From: Hyalella azteca
Lineage: Eukaryota; Arthropoda; Malacostraca; Amphipoda; Hyalellidae
Assembly (NCBI RefSeq): GCF_000764305.2
Contig: NW_025941719.1
Coordinates: 186,001-250,000 of the forward strand
Reading direction: 5' to 3'
DNA length: 64,000 bases
The notes under the pieces were generated by a model that made no database searches, was not told the origin of the DNA, and saw nothing but the letters and a program-made list of their open reading frames with translations. Below, one piece after another: positions 37,220-50,100 of this stretch. Both the position numbers and the translations under genes were made by a program. The stretch's first letter is position 1, and every line of letters begins with the position of its first letter.

Positions 37220-38387
37220 AAAAGAATTAATGTTGGAAAAATATTTTGCTACACACATGTTGAAGATGTTGATTAAAAATGGCATTTTCATGACAAAGAA
37301 TTCTTCCGTTCTAAGGTAGATCAAGTACCAATGTCATCATCCTAAATCACTTTGCTTCAAGATGAGTGCCAGTTCTGCAGGGCTATCTCAATCTGATCAA
37401 TTTACACTGATGGCTATGCACAGCAAGTATAATGGCAGCCAGCAATGGTAACTATTCACTGACAAACATGTGCATGCTCATTCAACAGTGACACAAGGAT
37501 ACAATCACTTGATTTCAGTTGCTGACAGCTGTCAGCAACAACAGGCACTGACCATATGAATGGTCACTAATATAATGTGCACTGCTGCATAGTGAGAAGA
37601 GACAATTGCACCATAGCACAGCAGCCACCACAGCCACTGCTCACAGCTGTCAGCAGCTAGAGGTCTTGAATGTATTCAGTCATCAAAACACATATGTGCA
37701 AAGTCTGGTGTAGTGAATATATGTTGTATGCTATTGCACAGCCCACACTCATGTTTAAACTATTATTGGTACACAGTGCATTTTAATCTCAACATATTTT
37801 AGCCCACCATGCAGATTGATGAAATCGCAATAAAAATTCGTATGCACCCGGCACATCTTTCTGTATATGGTCCATGGATGATGGTTCCAGTGGCCCTTTT
37901 CAAATTTCTTCAATATAGTTAAAGAAAAATGGCATGTTTGTTCACAATTTTTTAAAATCCCTGTAGAACTACCGTTTTAAATTCTAGAAAATTCCAGCTA
38001 ATATTCCATATTGGTTGTTAAGCCAAAGAAGAAAAATGTTTAAATTATAAGCCAATTAATTATTACTGCAAACTGCAAAGTGCTAAGTATTTCTTACAAT
38101 GAAATTGAATGAATAAAAATTTTTTTTTGTTTCATCTCCAAAAATGATAAGCCAATTTGATATGATATCAATGCTAATAATAATTAATTGCTAGATGGAA
38201 GAAATTTTCACACACCAAAGCTAGAAAAATCAACTTGTCACTTAAATAAGCAAGTTGTAGCTCAGACTCTCAGAGAATAGATTTGTCAAATTGGAAATTG
38301 CATTACAGGTTAAACAGACAAATTTACAATTTTCTTCAACTATACACTATTGTCAACGTTTTGTCATTGTTGCATGTTGATCAATTG
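37220..38387. other. Upstream region of meckelin, no gene seen
   Basis: Unique sequence with recurring CAGCTGTCAGCA motifs between 37520 and 37660 and otherwise AT-rich DNA. It should contain the meckelin promoter and any 5' untranslated exon, but I cannot place them. Confidence 0.35.
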
Positions 38388-38388
38388 A

Positions 38389-38565
38389 TGTTGTTAGCAA
38401 CTTGCTGCTAACAACAGACTTCTCACTCTCAACAGACTTCTTCTCTAGACTCAACAGTCAACAGACTTCTCAACTTGCTAATAGCCTATTAGCAAGTCTC
38501 AGACTTATCAACTTGCTATTCGCCTATTAGTAATAGGCTAATAGCAAGTTGATAAGTCTGAGACT
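38389..38565. repeat. Cluster of three foldback palindromes
   Basis: Three hairpins lie in 177 bp. The first pairs GTTGTTAGCA with TGCTAACAAC around a 6-base spacer. The second is a 25-bp near-perfect palindrome, ACTTGCTAATAG and its complement, near 38473-38497. The third is a 71-bp palindrome (38495-38565) with 35-bp arms, one mismatch (38521 against 38539) and a single central base. The arms of the second and third share ACTTGCTA and CCTATTAG, so they derive from one another. The third could extrude as a long cruciform. Confidence 0.9.
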
Positions 38566-38795
38566 AAAATGAGTTACAAAAGTTCAATTAAAAAAAAAAC
38601 AAGTATGACAGTAGTGACAGTTTAACTATAACTCAACAGACTGCAAAACAATGAAAACATCTACTTCTTAGCTAAAAAATTTTTGCTCCAAAGATTAAAG
38701 GTAAAATATTTAAACATTGGCATCTTTGGAAAAAACAATTAAATACCTAGACTAAGTATGAATTTTATAATGAATATGTTTTGAGCATTGAAGTA

Positions 38796-39460
38796 GGGTA
38801 AACGCGGTATATTCCGACATCGCTAGTCTGGAAAAGTCCTATTTTTGTCTGAAATATCGCGGCTCTAATATCATATAATTTCAGTAGGTATGAAATCTCG
38901 CGGCTCGAATGTCCTAAATTTTTGTTTGATTAAAAAATCGCGGTTTGCACTTCGCAAACATGTCATTTTATAAAATTTTCAACTTCCGCAATCCGCATTG
39001 CTTTACCGTTTCTGCCAAAAATATCTTGCAGAAAAAACATAAACATCGTAATGTAAACAAATAAACAAAACATTTGTTGAAGATCGCGCATAGTTGCGGT
39101 CATGTCAAAGCGGTCAGACTGTATATTAACACGTGCTGAACAGCCTGAACTTACAGTAGAGTAGAGACAAATTTTATTGTTGCCGTTTGACTGTTTAAGG
39201 GTAAAATTAGAGATTTGGGGTAACAAATATTGCCACACAAAGTGACGGAATATAGGGATTTGGTAGGTTTCCATTCTAAAGGCTTTTTAATAAATATGGC
39301 AACATTTTGTGATGTTTCATCAATCATCGTTGCTGACGCGTAGTGAAGTGTTTTGAGAGTCATGTGAAGGCAACAGAACTTACGTAACGCATAAGGTTTT
39401 TTTTATAGTTTTTCATTTCTCGATGCGTCCTTAATGTGTCGGAATATACCGCGTTTACCC
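38796..39460. mobile_element. Non-autonomous TIR transposon (MITE), Tc1/mariner type
   Basis: The ends are 24-bp perfect inverted repeats beginning GGGTAAACGCGGTATATTCC, and the element is 665 bp long. It is flanked by TA on both sides (38794-38795 and 39461-39462), the target duplication of Tc1/mariner/pogo elements. Subterminal sequence repeats ATCGCGGCTC / CTCGCGGCTCGAA-type motifs. Minus-strand open frames of up to about 100 codons inside lack a DDE domain, so the copy cannot supply its own transposase. The superfamily call rests on the TA duplication and inverted repeats. Confidence 0.85.
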
Positions 39461-40890
39461 TATTGTCCACTAGGCTATCAACTTTTCAACTTCCCATTCC
39501 TCTTGATTCCAACAGCCAGGCTGCCGACTGGGCTGCCAGCCAGGGTCAGGCCGTCAGCGTCAGGGCAGCCTGGCAGGGAATACCTTGAAAGTTGAAAGCA
39601 CAAAATGCTCCAGATTTTACTTAACTACATATTCACACAATAAAGCAGATGAACATATCGCCATGACAAATATATTCAGAACTAAATAATTCAGACATGT
39701 GCTAATTGCTCTGCTGCGCCACCTGCGTATTTGCTTGTGGCTAGTCTTCATAATACTGATAACAGAATACGTGCGGCGTGCCGTAAACATTGCACCCGTT
39801 TCCTTGACAACGGATTTGTTTGTCATTACAAGCGATTTCAAGTGAGTAACAGATCATGCCAATCTATTTCATTATCATACATAGCTATAAAATTTAGTTA
39901 CCTATGTGAAAAAGAGCTTGAAAGCTAAAATACAAATTCACTGACTGGAAAATCAATTTATTCACTATTTCGACAAAAAAATCAAATTTATCTATGTAAT
40001 TTCTGGCATGATAATGAAGATAAAAAATTATGAAGGGTTGACATTTGTCCTCATCAATTTATTAAAACGACCAATTTTTGTCACGTTTTTCCATGAATGA
40101 ATTCATTTGTTACTAGCGCATCTTCATGTAAGGTAAGATTATGAAGAGAAATTGCAATTCGCATTTCAATTTGATTGATGGTAATTTGAAGCAACGTAAA
40201 ACATTCATTTTAAGTTCAAATTTAATATGATTACTGAAAGTCTGACTTTATTACTGACTTCAACATCCTCTTATCGTTCACTTAGCGGCAATTTAAGCGG
40301 AAACCGAGATATTTATTCCATACGCCATGGCAGTTTCACTGCGGTCGTCAGTTGCATTGTTGACATCATTGGTGCTGGTGAAGTGCGCGGTGCTGTTTCA
40401 AAGTTCTTTGAGATTGTTTGTGGATGTTAGTGCACGGATTAAGTTAATGATTCTTTGAAAATCGTACCATGGTTGGAAGATACAATACTGGCAAATATTG
40501 TAACTAATAAATGATCGTATTCATTGAAATATTTTGGTTTAAAAACCTTCACTTTACTGCGCTTGAAAGGGAATTACTTCTTATAATACAATGGTTTATT
40601 TCGAATCGTGGTCAATGTCCTTGCTATGCAAGATCAACCCTCTATTTATGTGTGAATATTTTTCTGCATATCAGTCGAGGATTTTGTAGTAATCTGTGCG
40701 TTTGATTGCGTATTTAAAATTGGTTGTCAGTTGTATTTTAATGGCATTAACAAAAATATATATAAATAACTATTATTAATTATTGCTATGAATTATCCGG
40801 TTAATGAACGATAATTGAGTTTTCTATCATAAGGTAAAATATGAGAAGAGTTGTAGCTATTTTCTGCATGTAAAATATACAGAAAAATTA

Positions 40891-41010
40891 TAGAATAGAA
40901 TAGAATAGAAGTGTCGGCGTTGAAGAAATAGGCCCATGGCCTGTTGCCGATTCTTGAACTTTTCGTGACTTGATTCACAAGGGATCCGGCCTTTGGAACC
41001 CGATCTTTCC
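40891..41010 (-). mobile_element. tRNA-derived SINE, copy 2 (diverged)
   Basis: On the minus strand a B-box-like GATCGGGTTCCAA is followed by TTCAAGAATCGGCAACAGGC, the same body start as copy 1, and the element ends in a pentanucleotide tail of TTCTA repeats (40891-40910). Short tandem tails of this kind are typical of SINE 3' ends. The copy is more diverged than the other two. Confidence 0.65.
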
Positions 41011-43949
41011 ATAACTGACGATTGATTGTCAAAAACGATGAATGTCAAAGTTTGTGTATGAACCCAAGCTTTGCATGCCATTCATTTCAAATGTTTAATT
41101 GAGATATGAAGCTATCAACGGCACTCACAAATCTACCGTTCGTTGGCAGACAATTCATATCAACTTTTAATTCATTATTTACGCGCGCACTCACGGTGCA
41201 GAGCTTCCTTCATCAGTTCCGGGTTCATTTCTGTTCGTTTCACCATTCATTTCGATGGCAAATGATAGAAATTTATTGTGATTGATGAAATGCTTGTGAA
41301 ATTGTGTTACTGTGAATAGCGACCATAGCTTCATCGTCTATCTTGATTTTATAATCTTAGGTGAATTCTTTCTTTGGTTCTTGTTTCGTGGTAAAATCCG
41401 CAATTGAATGCATATCTTTACGATCATATGGAATACACTCGTTACTCTCTAACTTTCCCATATTGTTCATTTTTTATATTATTCATTTTTGAAACTTTCT
41501 AAGTGACTTGATCACAGCAATTAAGGCGGTCCAGGTTCATTAACATTACAGATATGTGATGCGGTCAATGCAGGGGCATTTCCGATATATTACATACGAT
41601 GTCTTGTGTATATCATTAGAGTCTTTAAGTATTGATTGTTTATTAGACATTTTTCATGCGTAGTGAGCCATATCAGTGATATCACATATGAAGTGAGCTC
41701 CACTTCACTTCATAGAGAAGCTCTGTAAACGTTAGATAATTTATTGACATTCTTAATTTAAAAAGTAGCCAGTAGAAATTAAAAACAACGTGTTTTGACG
41801 CAGGAATTTTGGTACACAAAGCGGTGATGACGTTCAGCTTGCGGAAGTACATTCCTTTAGGTATATGTACTCCTTTAGAAATTATAATTCATAATAGAAT
41901 TTTTTCCTCCTGTAATGTAACTACTTTTCTTATTGTTTTCTTTAACGTGATGCAATTTGCGCTACGTGGTCTGCCAGCCATTGCGGTTTTTTGGGTCTAG
42001 TGTGCAAATTCTAGAGCCGCGCGCAGCCAGAGCGGTCGGACCAGCGGGAGCGACATGCTGATCACGTACGAGATAAAATGTCACGTCGGGCTACTTCAGG
42101 CCATTGTTGAGTCTTAGAGTCGAATTACACTTGTTTCCAAGAAAACCACGCTGTCCACTACAGAGGCTGCACAGTTCGCGGTCTGCGGAGATTCAATCAT
42201 TGCTAAGCCATACTATTTTGAAGTGAATATGAACTGTGTTCAATATACCATTAAGTTTCTTGTAGACGTCCGGTATTCATATCATTAGAACAGTTGATTG
42301 ATTCATGAAGTGTTCGAAAATATTGAATTAGCATTGAAACGAATATGTTATTTACTCTTCCTGGAAGGATGCTCTTGTTCTGATTATTCGCACCTGTACG
42401 CTGGCGCTTGTCACTCATTTGCCGCACGCTCTGTACTCCTCCCGCGGCCGAGACAGCAGCTGAGAAAGCAGATGCGCAATCGACCGTAGCGTGAACATGA
42501 AGGCCGTCGTATAATAAGTATCCATGTCTGATGCTGGATTTCTGCAAATTGATTACTTGTATCAAAAGCAGGGGAAATGCTGGTCATATCTTAAAAACTC
42601 GTTATTCCTTTTAGCCATAGTCCCGTATTATGTGTGGAACAGTAGTAATGCATACCAAACAAATTTAACGACCTGCCGCACGACTTAGTCAAATTGTATG
42701 TTTTTTTTTCTGGTTTAGCGCTCACACACACTTGTCCATCCTCAACTCATAAAACATTGTGCTATTCTTCTTGTCACAATGGATCAATGGCATCCTATGA
42801 CCTAGATGTGTCTTGCACAATCAAAGTTTACATGGACTTTTAGGCGCAAATACTGACGACAATACAAATGTTTGCTTCAGAGCGCATGTGAAATACTCCA
42901 ACCCTTATTCCTAAATAACAAGTGACTCCAGTTATATACAATATAGATCTTAACCTACGTTAGACTTTTCGCCCCTCCGCCGCATTGTTCCAGATCTAGC
43001 GGCAACGATAACTTATGTTGTAAGCTATATACTCGGTTTTTGGGCGTGGTTTAAAAAAACTGCAAATGCTTGGGCTCAATTGTGGACACACATGCAGCGC
43101 ATATGTTGCGGCATTGTGCTGTCGCTAACGAGACCGCAGCTTTATATTGTTTCTTACTCAATGAAAAAGTATATTCAGTTTATTACAAAAACGTCGAAGT
43201 GGTGATTTGCTATAAATTTGTTCTCTACAGAACACCACTTACTTTCTGATCATAGGCCTATAATTCATTTTAAAATCAAATGCAACTCTAAGTAAATAAT
43301 TCAGACCCACCATTATAAATGATTTCAAAATAAGACATTTTCAATGCTCTATTACTTGCTATGTCGAAGATGCTCTATTCCCGTCTGACATCGAAGATAA
43401 TGGTATTTACATTTTAATGCAAATATTTTATAACCATCGTTAGGTAAGTTGATGTTCAGGCTACTGCGTCTCTTTTTGTTGTTTTAAAATCTCAACGGAA
43501 GGTCTATCACTCCTTGATAACTAATCTTTTTTTCTTTTTGCGCTCGTTTATTTCTTTAATTTTTATCGTCGTATGAAGTTTATATTTTAATCCGGGTTCT
43601 CGCAATCCTGCCTCAGCTCTGTTAGATAATAAGACACTACTGATATGAGGGAGCAGCCCACGCAACGTTGCGGTAACCAGGAACTGCGCGTTGTATTTCT
43701 TTCCTGAATTCCAACTCTTGCCGGCGTAAAGTACACATGCGAGTCTACATAAATGTGCAACGTATGTTTACTAAGAAAGGTGAATTTTTTTTCTTTGTAA
43801 TCTAATGAAATTGTCAGTACGTCTCCTGCAGTGATGCTTTTATCCCCATGTTAAGGTAGCTGGGAAATGCCTGTCTGACTTTCTCATCTGCAGGAGCGGA
43901 AAGATTAGACGCTACCAACGGTCACGAAGCAGAACAGGACAAGCATACT

Positions 43950-43985
43950 GAGGAGGGCTTCCGGAAACTCGCGGAAACCCTCCTC
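43950..43985. repeat. 14-bp-stem hairpin
   Basis: GAGGAGGGCTTCCG (43950-43963) and CGGAAACCCTCCTC (43972-43985) pair over 14 positions with one mismatch around an 8-base loop. No known RNA family is recognised. Confidence 0.75.
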
Positions 43986-44089
43986 AAAAAAACGACCGTA
44001 AATGACACGTTCGGCCAATACATTTAGATTCGTTGAGCTCCTATACACAAGATTAATTTTAAGCCATTGGATTTGAAATGGAGTAGTAA

Positions 44090-44196
44090 GTTGTGAGATC
44101 GAGATCGCAACAAGCTGTGAAATGTTCTGCTAAGTTAAGAATCGGCGACAGGCCTACGGCCTAATAAACGAACGCGGAAGCCGCTATATTAAGTGC
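44090..44196 (+). mobile_element. tRNA-derived SINE, copy 3 (3' part)
   Basis: The plus strand reads GAGATCGC, GCTGTGAAATGTTCTGC, TTAAGAATCGGCGACAGG, CCTACGGCCTAATAAACG and then AAGCCGCTATATTAAGTG, nearly identical to copy 1 from its B box to its 3' end. The A-box half is missing or unrecognisable, so this is a 5'-truncated copy. The close match suggests more recent spread than copy 2. Confidence 0.75.
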
Positions 44197-47100
44197 ATCT
44201 GGTCATGTCAAATCGTTTGCTTCTACAGCGGAACTCACCAAAAATGTTCCAGTTTTATAATTCGATTAGATTCACAATAAGAGTCCATTCCCTATAAGCG
44301 TTCAGATAACGAATGGTATTGAGTTATGATCATCAAGGATATAAGTTATTTGTGACCACTTTGATGAGCAAAGCGTTTAATCCAGACATCTGCTGAAGTC
44401 TCCACTGTTCTGTTATATGTAAAATCGTTCGTTGCCTTAATTGACACTTTCCTCCATTACAAATTAAATCATTGATTACATCATGATAATCATACAAGGT
44501 ATTTTGAAAGTCATCGACGTGATGTGAGCAAATTGAGGTAAATAGCAATAATTTATTTTAGACATTGTTATCGTGTCCCAGCATTGGTAAAGTTTGGTTC
44601 TGTAGAGGTTCTTGCTACATTTCCTTATACTTCTACAGACGTCCCATTTCTCCAGAATAATTAGCACAGTTCACTCGACTCGACTCGGCTCGAATGATGG
44701 TGATTACCGTGGAGCAAGAGCATTATAATCTAAAGAACACTAAGTATTACTAACATTGCCTCAAAAAGATTAATTTTTATGTTGTAGAGTCACAAAATCA
44801 TACTTTGCTGATTGAAAAAACTATGCTTTCTGCATTGCTTCTTAAAAATCCCACAGTTTGGCTTGTCCTTGCTTGCTACTTTTCACGTCTTGGAATGTTG
44901 AGACAGATCCGCATTTGCGATTCAAAAGCTTGATTTTTTTCAAAATTCGCCATATATGCTGCATTTTGTGTTCTCGCATAACCTCCTTGCTTAGCAAATA
45001 TTGCTCGCCAGGTACAAAATAACTTCAAAATCAAACACATTAATAATTATGTTGGAAGTATAACTTAACCTTTCATTAACGTAACTTAGTTTCCTGACCA
45101 ATTTTGTTGACCAATTTCTGTTTAATTTAATTCCGTTTCTTTCGACTCTATCGTGTATCGTTCTGCCTTGCCTGACGGCAACGAAAAGCCTTGTTTCAAA
45201 AAACTCGGGTCATTGTCATTAACGCAGCAGCGCTCGGTCTTTTGTTTTTCCTGCCAATCGACCCTGCAACATTTTCATCGACTACTTATTCTAAACAATC
45301 TAGTTCAAGAGGTGACAATCTGAGAAGTAAGGCCGCAATAGAACAGGCTACAGTAAAAGTTTAGAGGAAAAATTTTGCTGGACGTAGTTTGCAGCAACCA
45401 ACCGGCATACGACTTTACAAGCAAGAATGTAGTTTGCAGAAACAGGCCTATTTGAACTTCAGTCAGAAATTGATTTTACATCAACCAGCCACCGTCAATG
45501 CCGATAACCTCGCCACGAGCACTGAAGTTGCCTGCCTTCTATATCCATTGCAGGAGAAAAAACTGAATCATATTTTTATAGCGCGATCAAAACAGCTTCG
45601 TAGTCATCATGTCGGCAATGAACCCTACAAATCTTAGTTCTGACCACATAGTTTAATACGGTTTTTAGTGACAAGCGGCGAAGTATGTGCAGTTTCTGCT
45701 GTGTGGCGACTTTTGTGGCATATAGACGGTAGCTCAAAACTTCTGTTACTGGGATAAGGTTTACAGCAACCAGCCTTCTCAAAACTTCGGTTTAAAAAAA
45801 TTAGCTTTACTAAATTTTGTAAAAGTATTTTCTTTCTGTTGCATTAAAATGTTATAGAAACCCATGCATAAGCTAAAATTCTTCCCTTGTCTACCATTAT
45901 AATTAAATTAAATTTTGCGCAAAAATCCTACGCATTTCTGTTTGAATCCACACGATAATTCGAGAGCACTAATGCCAAAAAACTTCCGTTGAACGGTAGA
46001 CTCGTAATTTCAAAATACTCTTTACTTATTTATTTTTACATCACAAAGAGCATTTATTGGCTGGTCACGGTTATAATTTAAAGAACAGCGGATTAACTGC
46101 CGCGATTTACTTAATGATTTTCTTAGCGAACCTTCAGATGGGATCGAAAAACGATTGTTCATGAGAATCCCACCTTATATTTCTAGGCCATTCCGTAAAA
46201 TGATTTTGCTTTGTCATTGCAAAGCGTTGTTGATATAACGAAACAACGTTCGTGACCGCGCTGCTGTGTATAGTTACGTCACACCAGCGTTAGGTTAAGA
46301 GTACAGGTAAGTTTCTGAGTGCATACTGCCATCGTAGTGGAAATTCATAACGTAAATCAAAGAGTTAATTAATTTATTTGCCGGATTGGAGCTAATGTCG
46401 GGATTTCAGCTTTGTTCGTTAAAATATTTTTGAGGTAATTCAGTTGAGAGATATTTAAACGATCGTAGTTTAAGATCTTGAATAATCTAATTAGTCCTTA
46501 ATGAGGCAAGGGAAAACTAATAACAAGTAAAACAATATTTCTCAAGTCCAAAATAAAAATTATTTATCGTTTTTCACCAAAATCGACGAACTTTGAAAGC
46601 AGGATAACATTTTTTCTACTTATAGTCGCTAAAAATTAATTGTGAAATTAATAGCACCAAACATTTTAGGCAAAACAATAGCAAAACATCACACACATCT
46701 TAGGCATGAGCTCGCTACTGCCGCATCTTAGACTTGCATCACAGCGTCTCATTTCTGCGTCGAGGGTCGCAGAGCATTGCGCTGACATGACGCAAGCGCT
46801 GCGAGCGCATTACTGCCTGATAAATGCGCGCGGCTCTCACTGCCAATCCTTCGCGTCTCCATGGGAACAATGATTGCGTTGACATTCACGTCATGATTGA
46901 CGGCAAGCGTGGATAAAGTTAATCTCACTTTTGCAATCGATGATGTTTCCATAATTTTATTATTAGCCGTGAAAAAACTCGTTTTGATGGTTATGAGTTT
47001 TTTATGGATTGAGTTGATCCAAGATATTTATTTTGCGAAAAACTATAGAATGTGCACGATATAATTTTGAATGAAACAGAATATCTGGAAACAATACAGC

Positions 47101-50100
47101 ATAACTAAACAAACAAGCTGAATTTATATACAGTTTGGATTTTCTCCTGTAAAATGTCGTTATAATGCGTATAAAACCGAAAAACTTTCAATGAATGGGA
47201 AGATGGGTTCAAAGTTCTTACAGTGCAATATCGTAAGTAGTTCTGATCCTGCGCGAGGCTTCTAATTCGATGTCTGGAATGAGCCAAGGCAATAGTAAAT
47301 GCGGTGTAAAAAATATCTGGGAATACTCTGAAAATCAGGAGGAACACGTTATTGAGTTACAATTAATGATAGTATAACGATATTGAGTGGCGTTGGCTCA
47401 AAGTCAGGTTAAAAATTTTCCTTAACTTCTTGAGCTCCATCACTGAATTCCATTAGAATCATTTTTACATGAATAATTATTTTAAACAACCATCCAAGAG
47501 AAAATGAATTTCAATTATTAAAGAACAAATGACGAATAATTTTATTCGTGTACGTTCACACATTTTTGTTAATCAAACTTCCTGGTTTTGGGCTTACGTA
47601 TCAATTTACTTATAATGCGTCGTATATTAGTAACATATCTTCTCAATTTGTTTTACTTTTAAGCCCGATCAGACCGACAACACGTCACTAAGTGGGAGCT
47701 TCTTGTTCAATAAGTAACTTAAAAGAGAACTGATAACTCAAGCACCTGAGGCAGACATCGTCAGAACGTTAGTCCCAATTTCAGGTTCTGGAAATATCTC
47801 GACAAGACAAGTATCCTGGATACGAGCCTAAACAACCCTATATACAAACACACGCAAACTTCGGCAAATATTTGTGATATTTGACCTAATTTCGTGATAA
47901 ATTCCTTTGATTTAATGATTTGCTTGCCCGTGACGTGCATAATGTATGATACAAATTGCAAAAGTATTCCTACGAACAACAGCTAATATTGTTCTATTTT
48001 ACAATGAAAACACTTACAAATCGTCACAATTAATAACCTTCACTTTATAAATGCCAGTCGAGTAAGATTTTTGTGCAGTTTCATAATTAATTTTTTTCAT
48101 CTATGCATCCTGTTCAGTCTATTTTACCGAAATTCAAAGAGTTTTGATATTATAAAATATTTCGTATTTCGTCATATTTAATTTATATTCAAACTTAGTT
48201 GTTCTATGATATTGCTGGCAGTATCCATGGATACCCTCAAGCTGACTTCTAAAAATAATTAACACGTTTTTTCTTTTTTAACAGAGATTTCTCAATTCCC
48301 GATTCATATTTTAATTCCACTTTGATAAATTCGTTCACAGCGCATTACGGCACGTGGATCGATCTACTCACTCGCTAAGTGAAGTTTAATTTTTCGCCCC
48401 AGAAATTACAAAATTACAATTTTGTAATCTCGTAATTACAATACTATTTTCGCCCCGGATTTACGCATCATGAATACTTTAATTCATGCACTGCACAAAA
48501 TTACTGTTCAGAATCTCAATGACCTTAATGCAACCTACTCATGAGCGCATTCAGGCTGCGTGTTCGCCGATGTGTGGAAATTATTCAAACGCTATTAAAA
48601 GTCTCTCAAACAAAAAAGTTTTTCGTGCATTATAATTTCTTCTGAAAGCCTTATTATGCTCTGATCAAACTTTATACGATATTCAATTTAATATTTGAGA
48701 AGAACTCTAGCTTTCCGCAATAGATAAAGTATATTGTTAATTATATTCTGACAATATTAGGGAAATGCAAACTCGCATTATTAGTGAGCCAGTATTTTTT
48801 TTCCCAAAAATTTTTTCAAAATGATATCTGAGCCTAAAGTTCATGTAATATTTACTCTGTAGAACAACTTTATTCACAAATAATATTATCCATTTAAATT
48901 TATTGCAAAAAATCTACTGTTGTTGTGAAAAACCTAGATATGATTTAAGACTTAAATTAAGTATTACATTACAGTATTACAGTACACTTTCGCCGAGCGA
49001 ATTTCTCCCCATACCGGTGATAGCCAGGGGAATTATTTCTTATTGTTCCTTTCATTTTTTGGTTTGCAGAGAGGTGCTCGAACTTTCTCAATTCATAATG
49101 GAGTTTATTTCAATTCTAAAATCCTTTTTAATTAGAGAGAAAACTTTTCGATACCATTACTGATTTCACTTTTTCGAAGGTTTTGGTAAATGAAACTACG
49201 AGTATCCCCTATAAAAATGCAGAGCAAAAATTCACCCATTCTGAGTTAATGACCTTGCCTTTACGACCTTGCCGCAGATTTGCGATTTATTACGTGATAG
49301 ATGAAATCTTCCTTTAAGATAACTAAACTAAACTTTAATTTTCTTGCCAAATTGCAGCAAAGCTTTCACTAAAATATTCCCTCGTCATGAACTTCCTTGT
49401 CGTTATCTCGTTATCTAGCATTTTCATCTAGCGACAGAAAAAAATTCCATTAAAATAAGTCATTTGAATACCATTTACTGAACAGATCAGCAATGTTTTG
49501 TGTGTATTATCTACGAGTTATAACACAGCGTAACGGTCGCTGAGTTTTATTTTAAAACCGCTAGGATTATTACCTTTTGCGCGTTGTAGTCTCTGACGTC
49601 GGACAATGGCAGGCTGCGTGAAGGCCAGTGACAGATATACGTTGCTCGGCTAGCAGACTTGTTGTCGATGACTTCTTATATGATATTGTGAGTCTGGAAA
49701 ATATCTCAAACTTAGAGGCCACTTTTCTGTTTATTTTATGTATACTTCAATTAATAATATTGTCGCTAAGTGTTATGTAAGTATGGCTCCTAAGTATGGC
49801 GATCGTTTGAGTAAGCCGTGACTTTCTTAGTTCTTTAATTGATTCAATAGATTTAATTAAATCAATAAAATTAATTTGATCAATTTTAATTTATTTATTA
49901 ATTTATTGCTCTACTTACGAAAATATCTTACATGATTTTCCTGCGTAAGCGATTTTTCTTTTCGTTTTGTTGCTGTTTTTTGCGCAGTTGCGTTTTGAGG
50001 CCATCAGTTACAGCTACCTCACTGTATGCAACATCGTTCTAGTAGCTGATGTTCACAGCTATAATAGACCGCTGCCTCATTGTGGTTATCGGAGCTTTTG

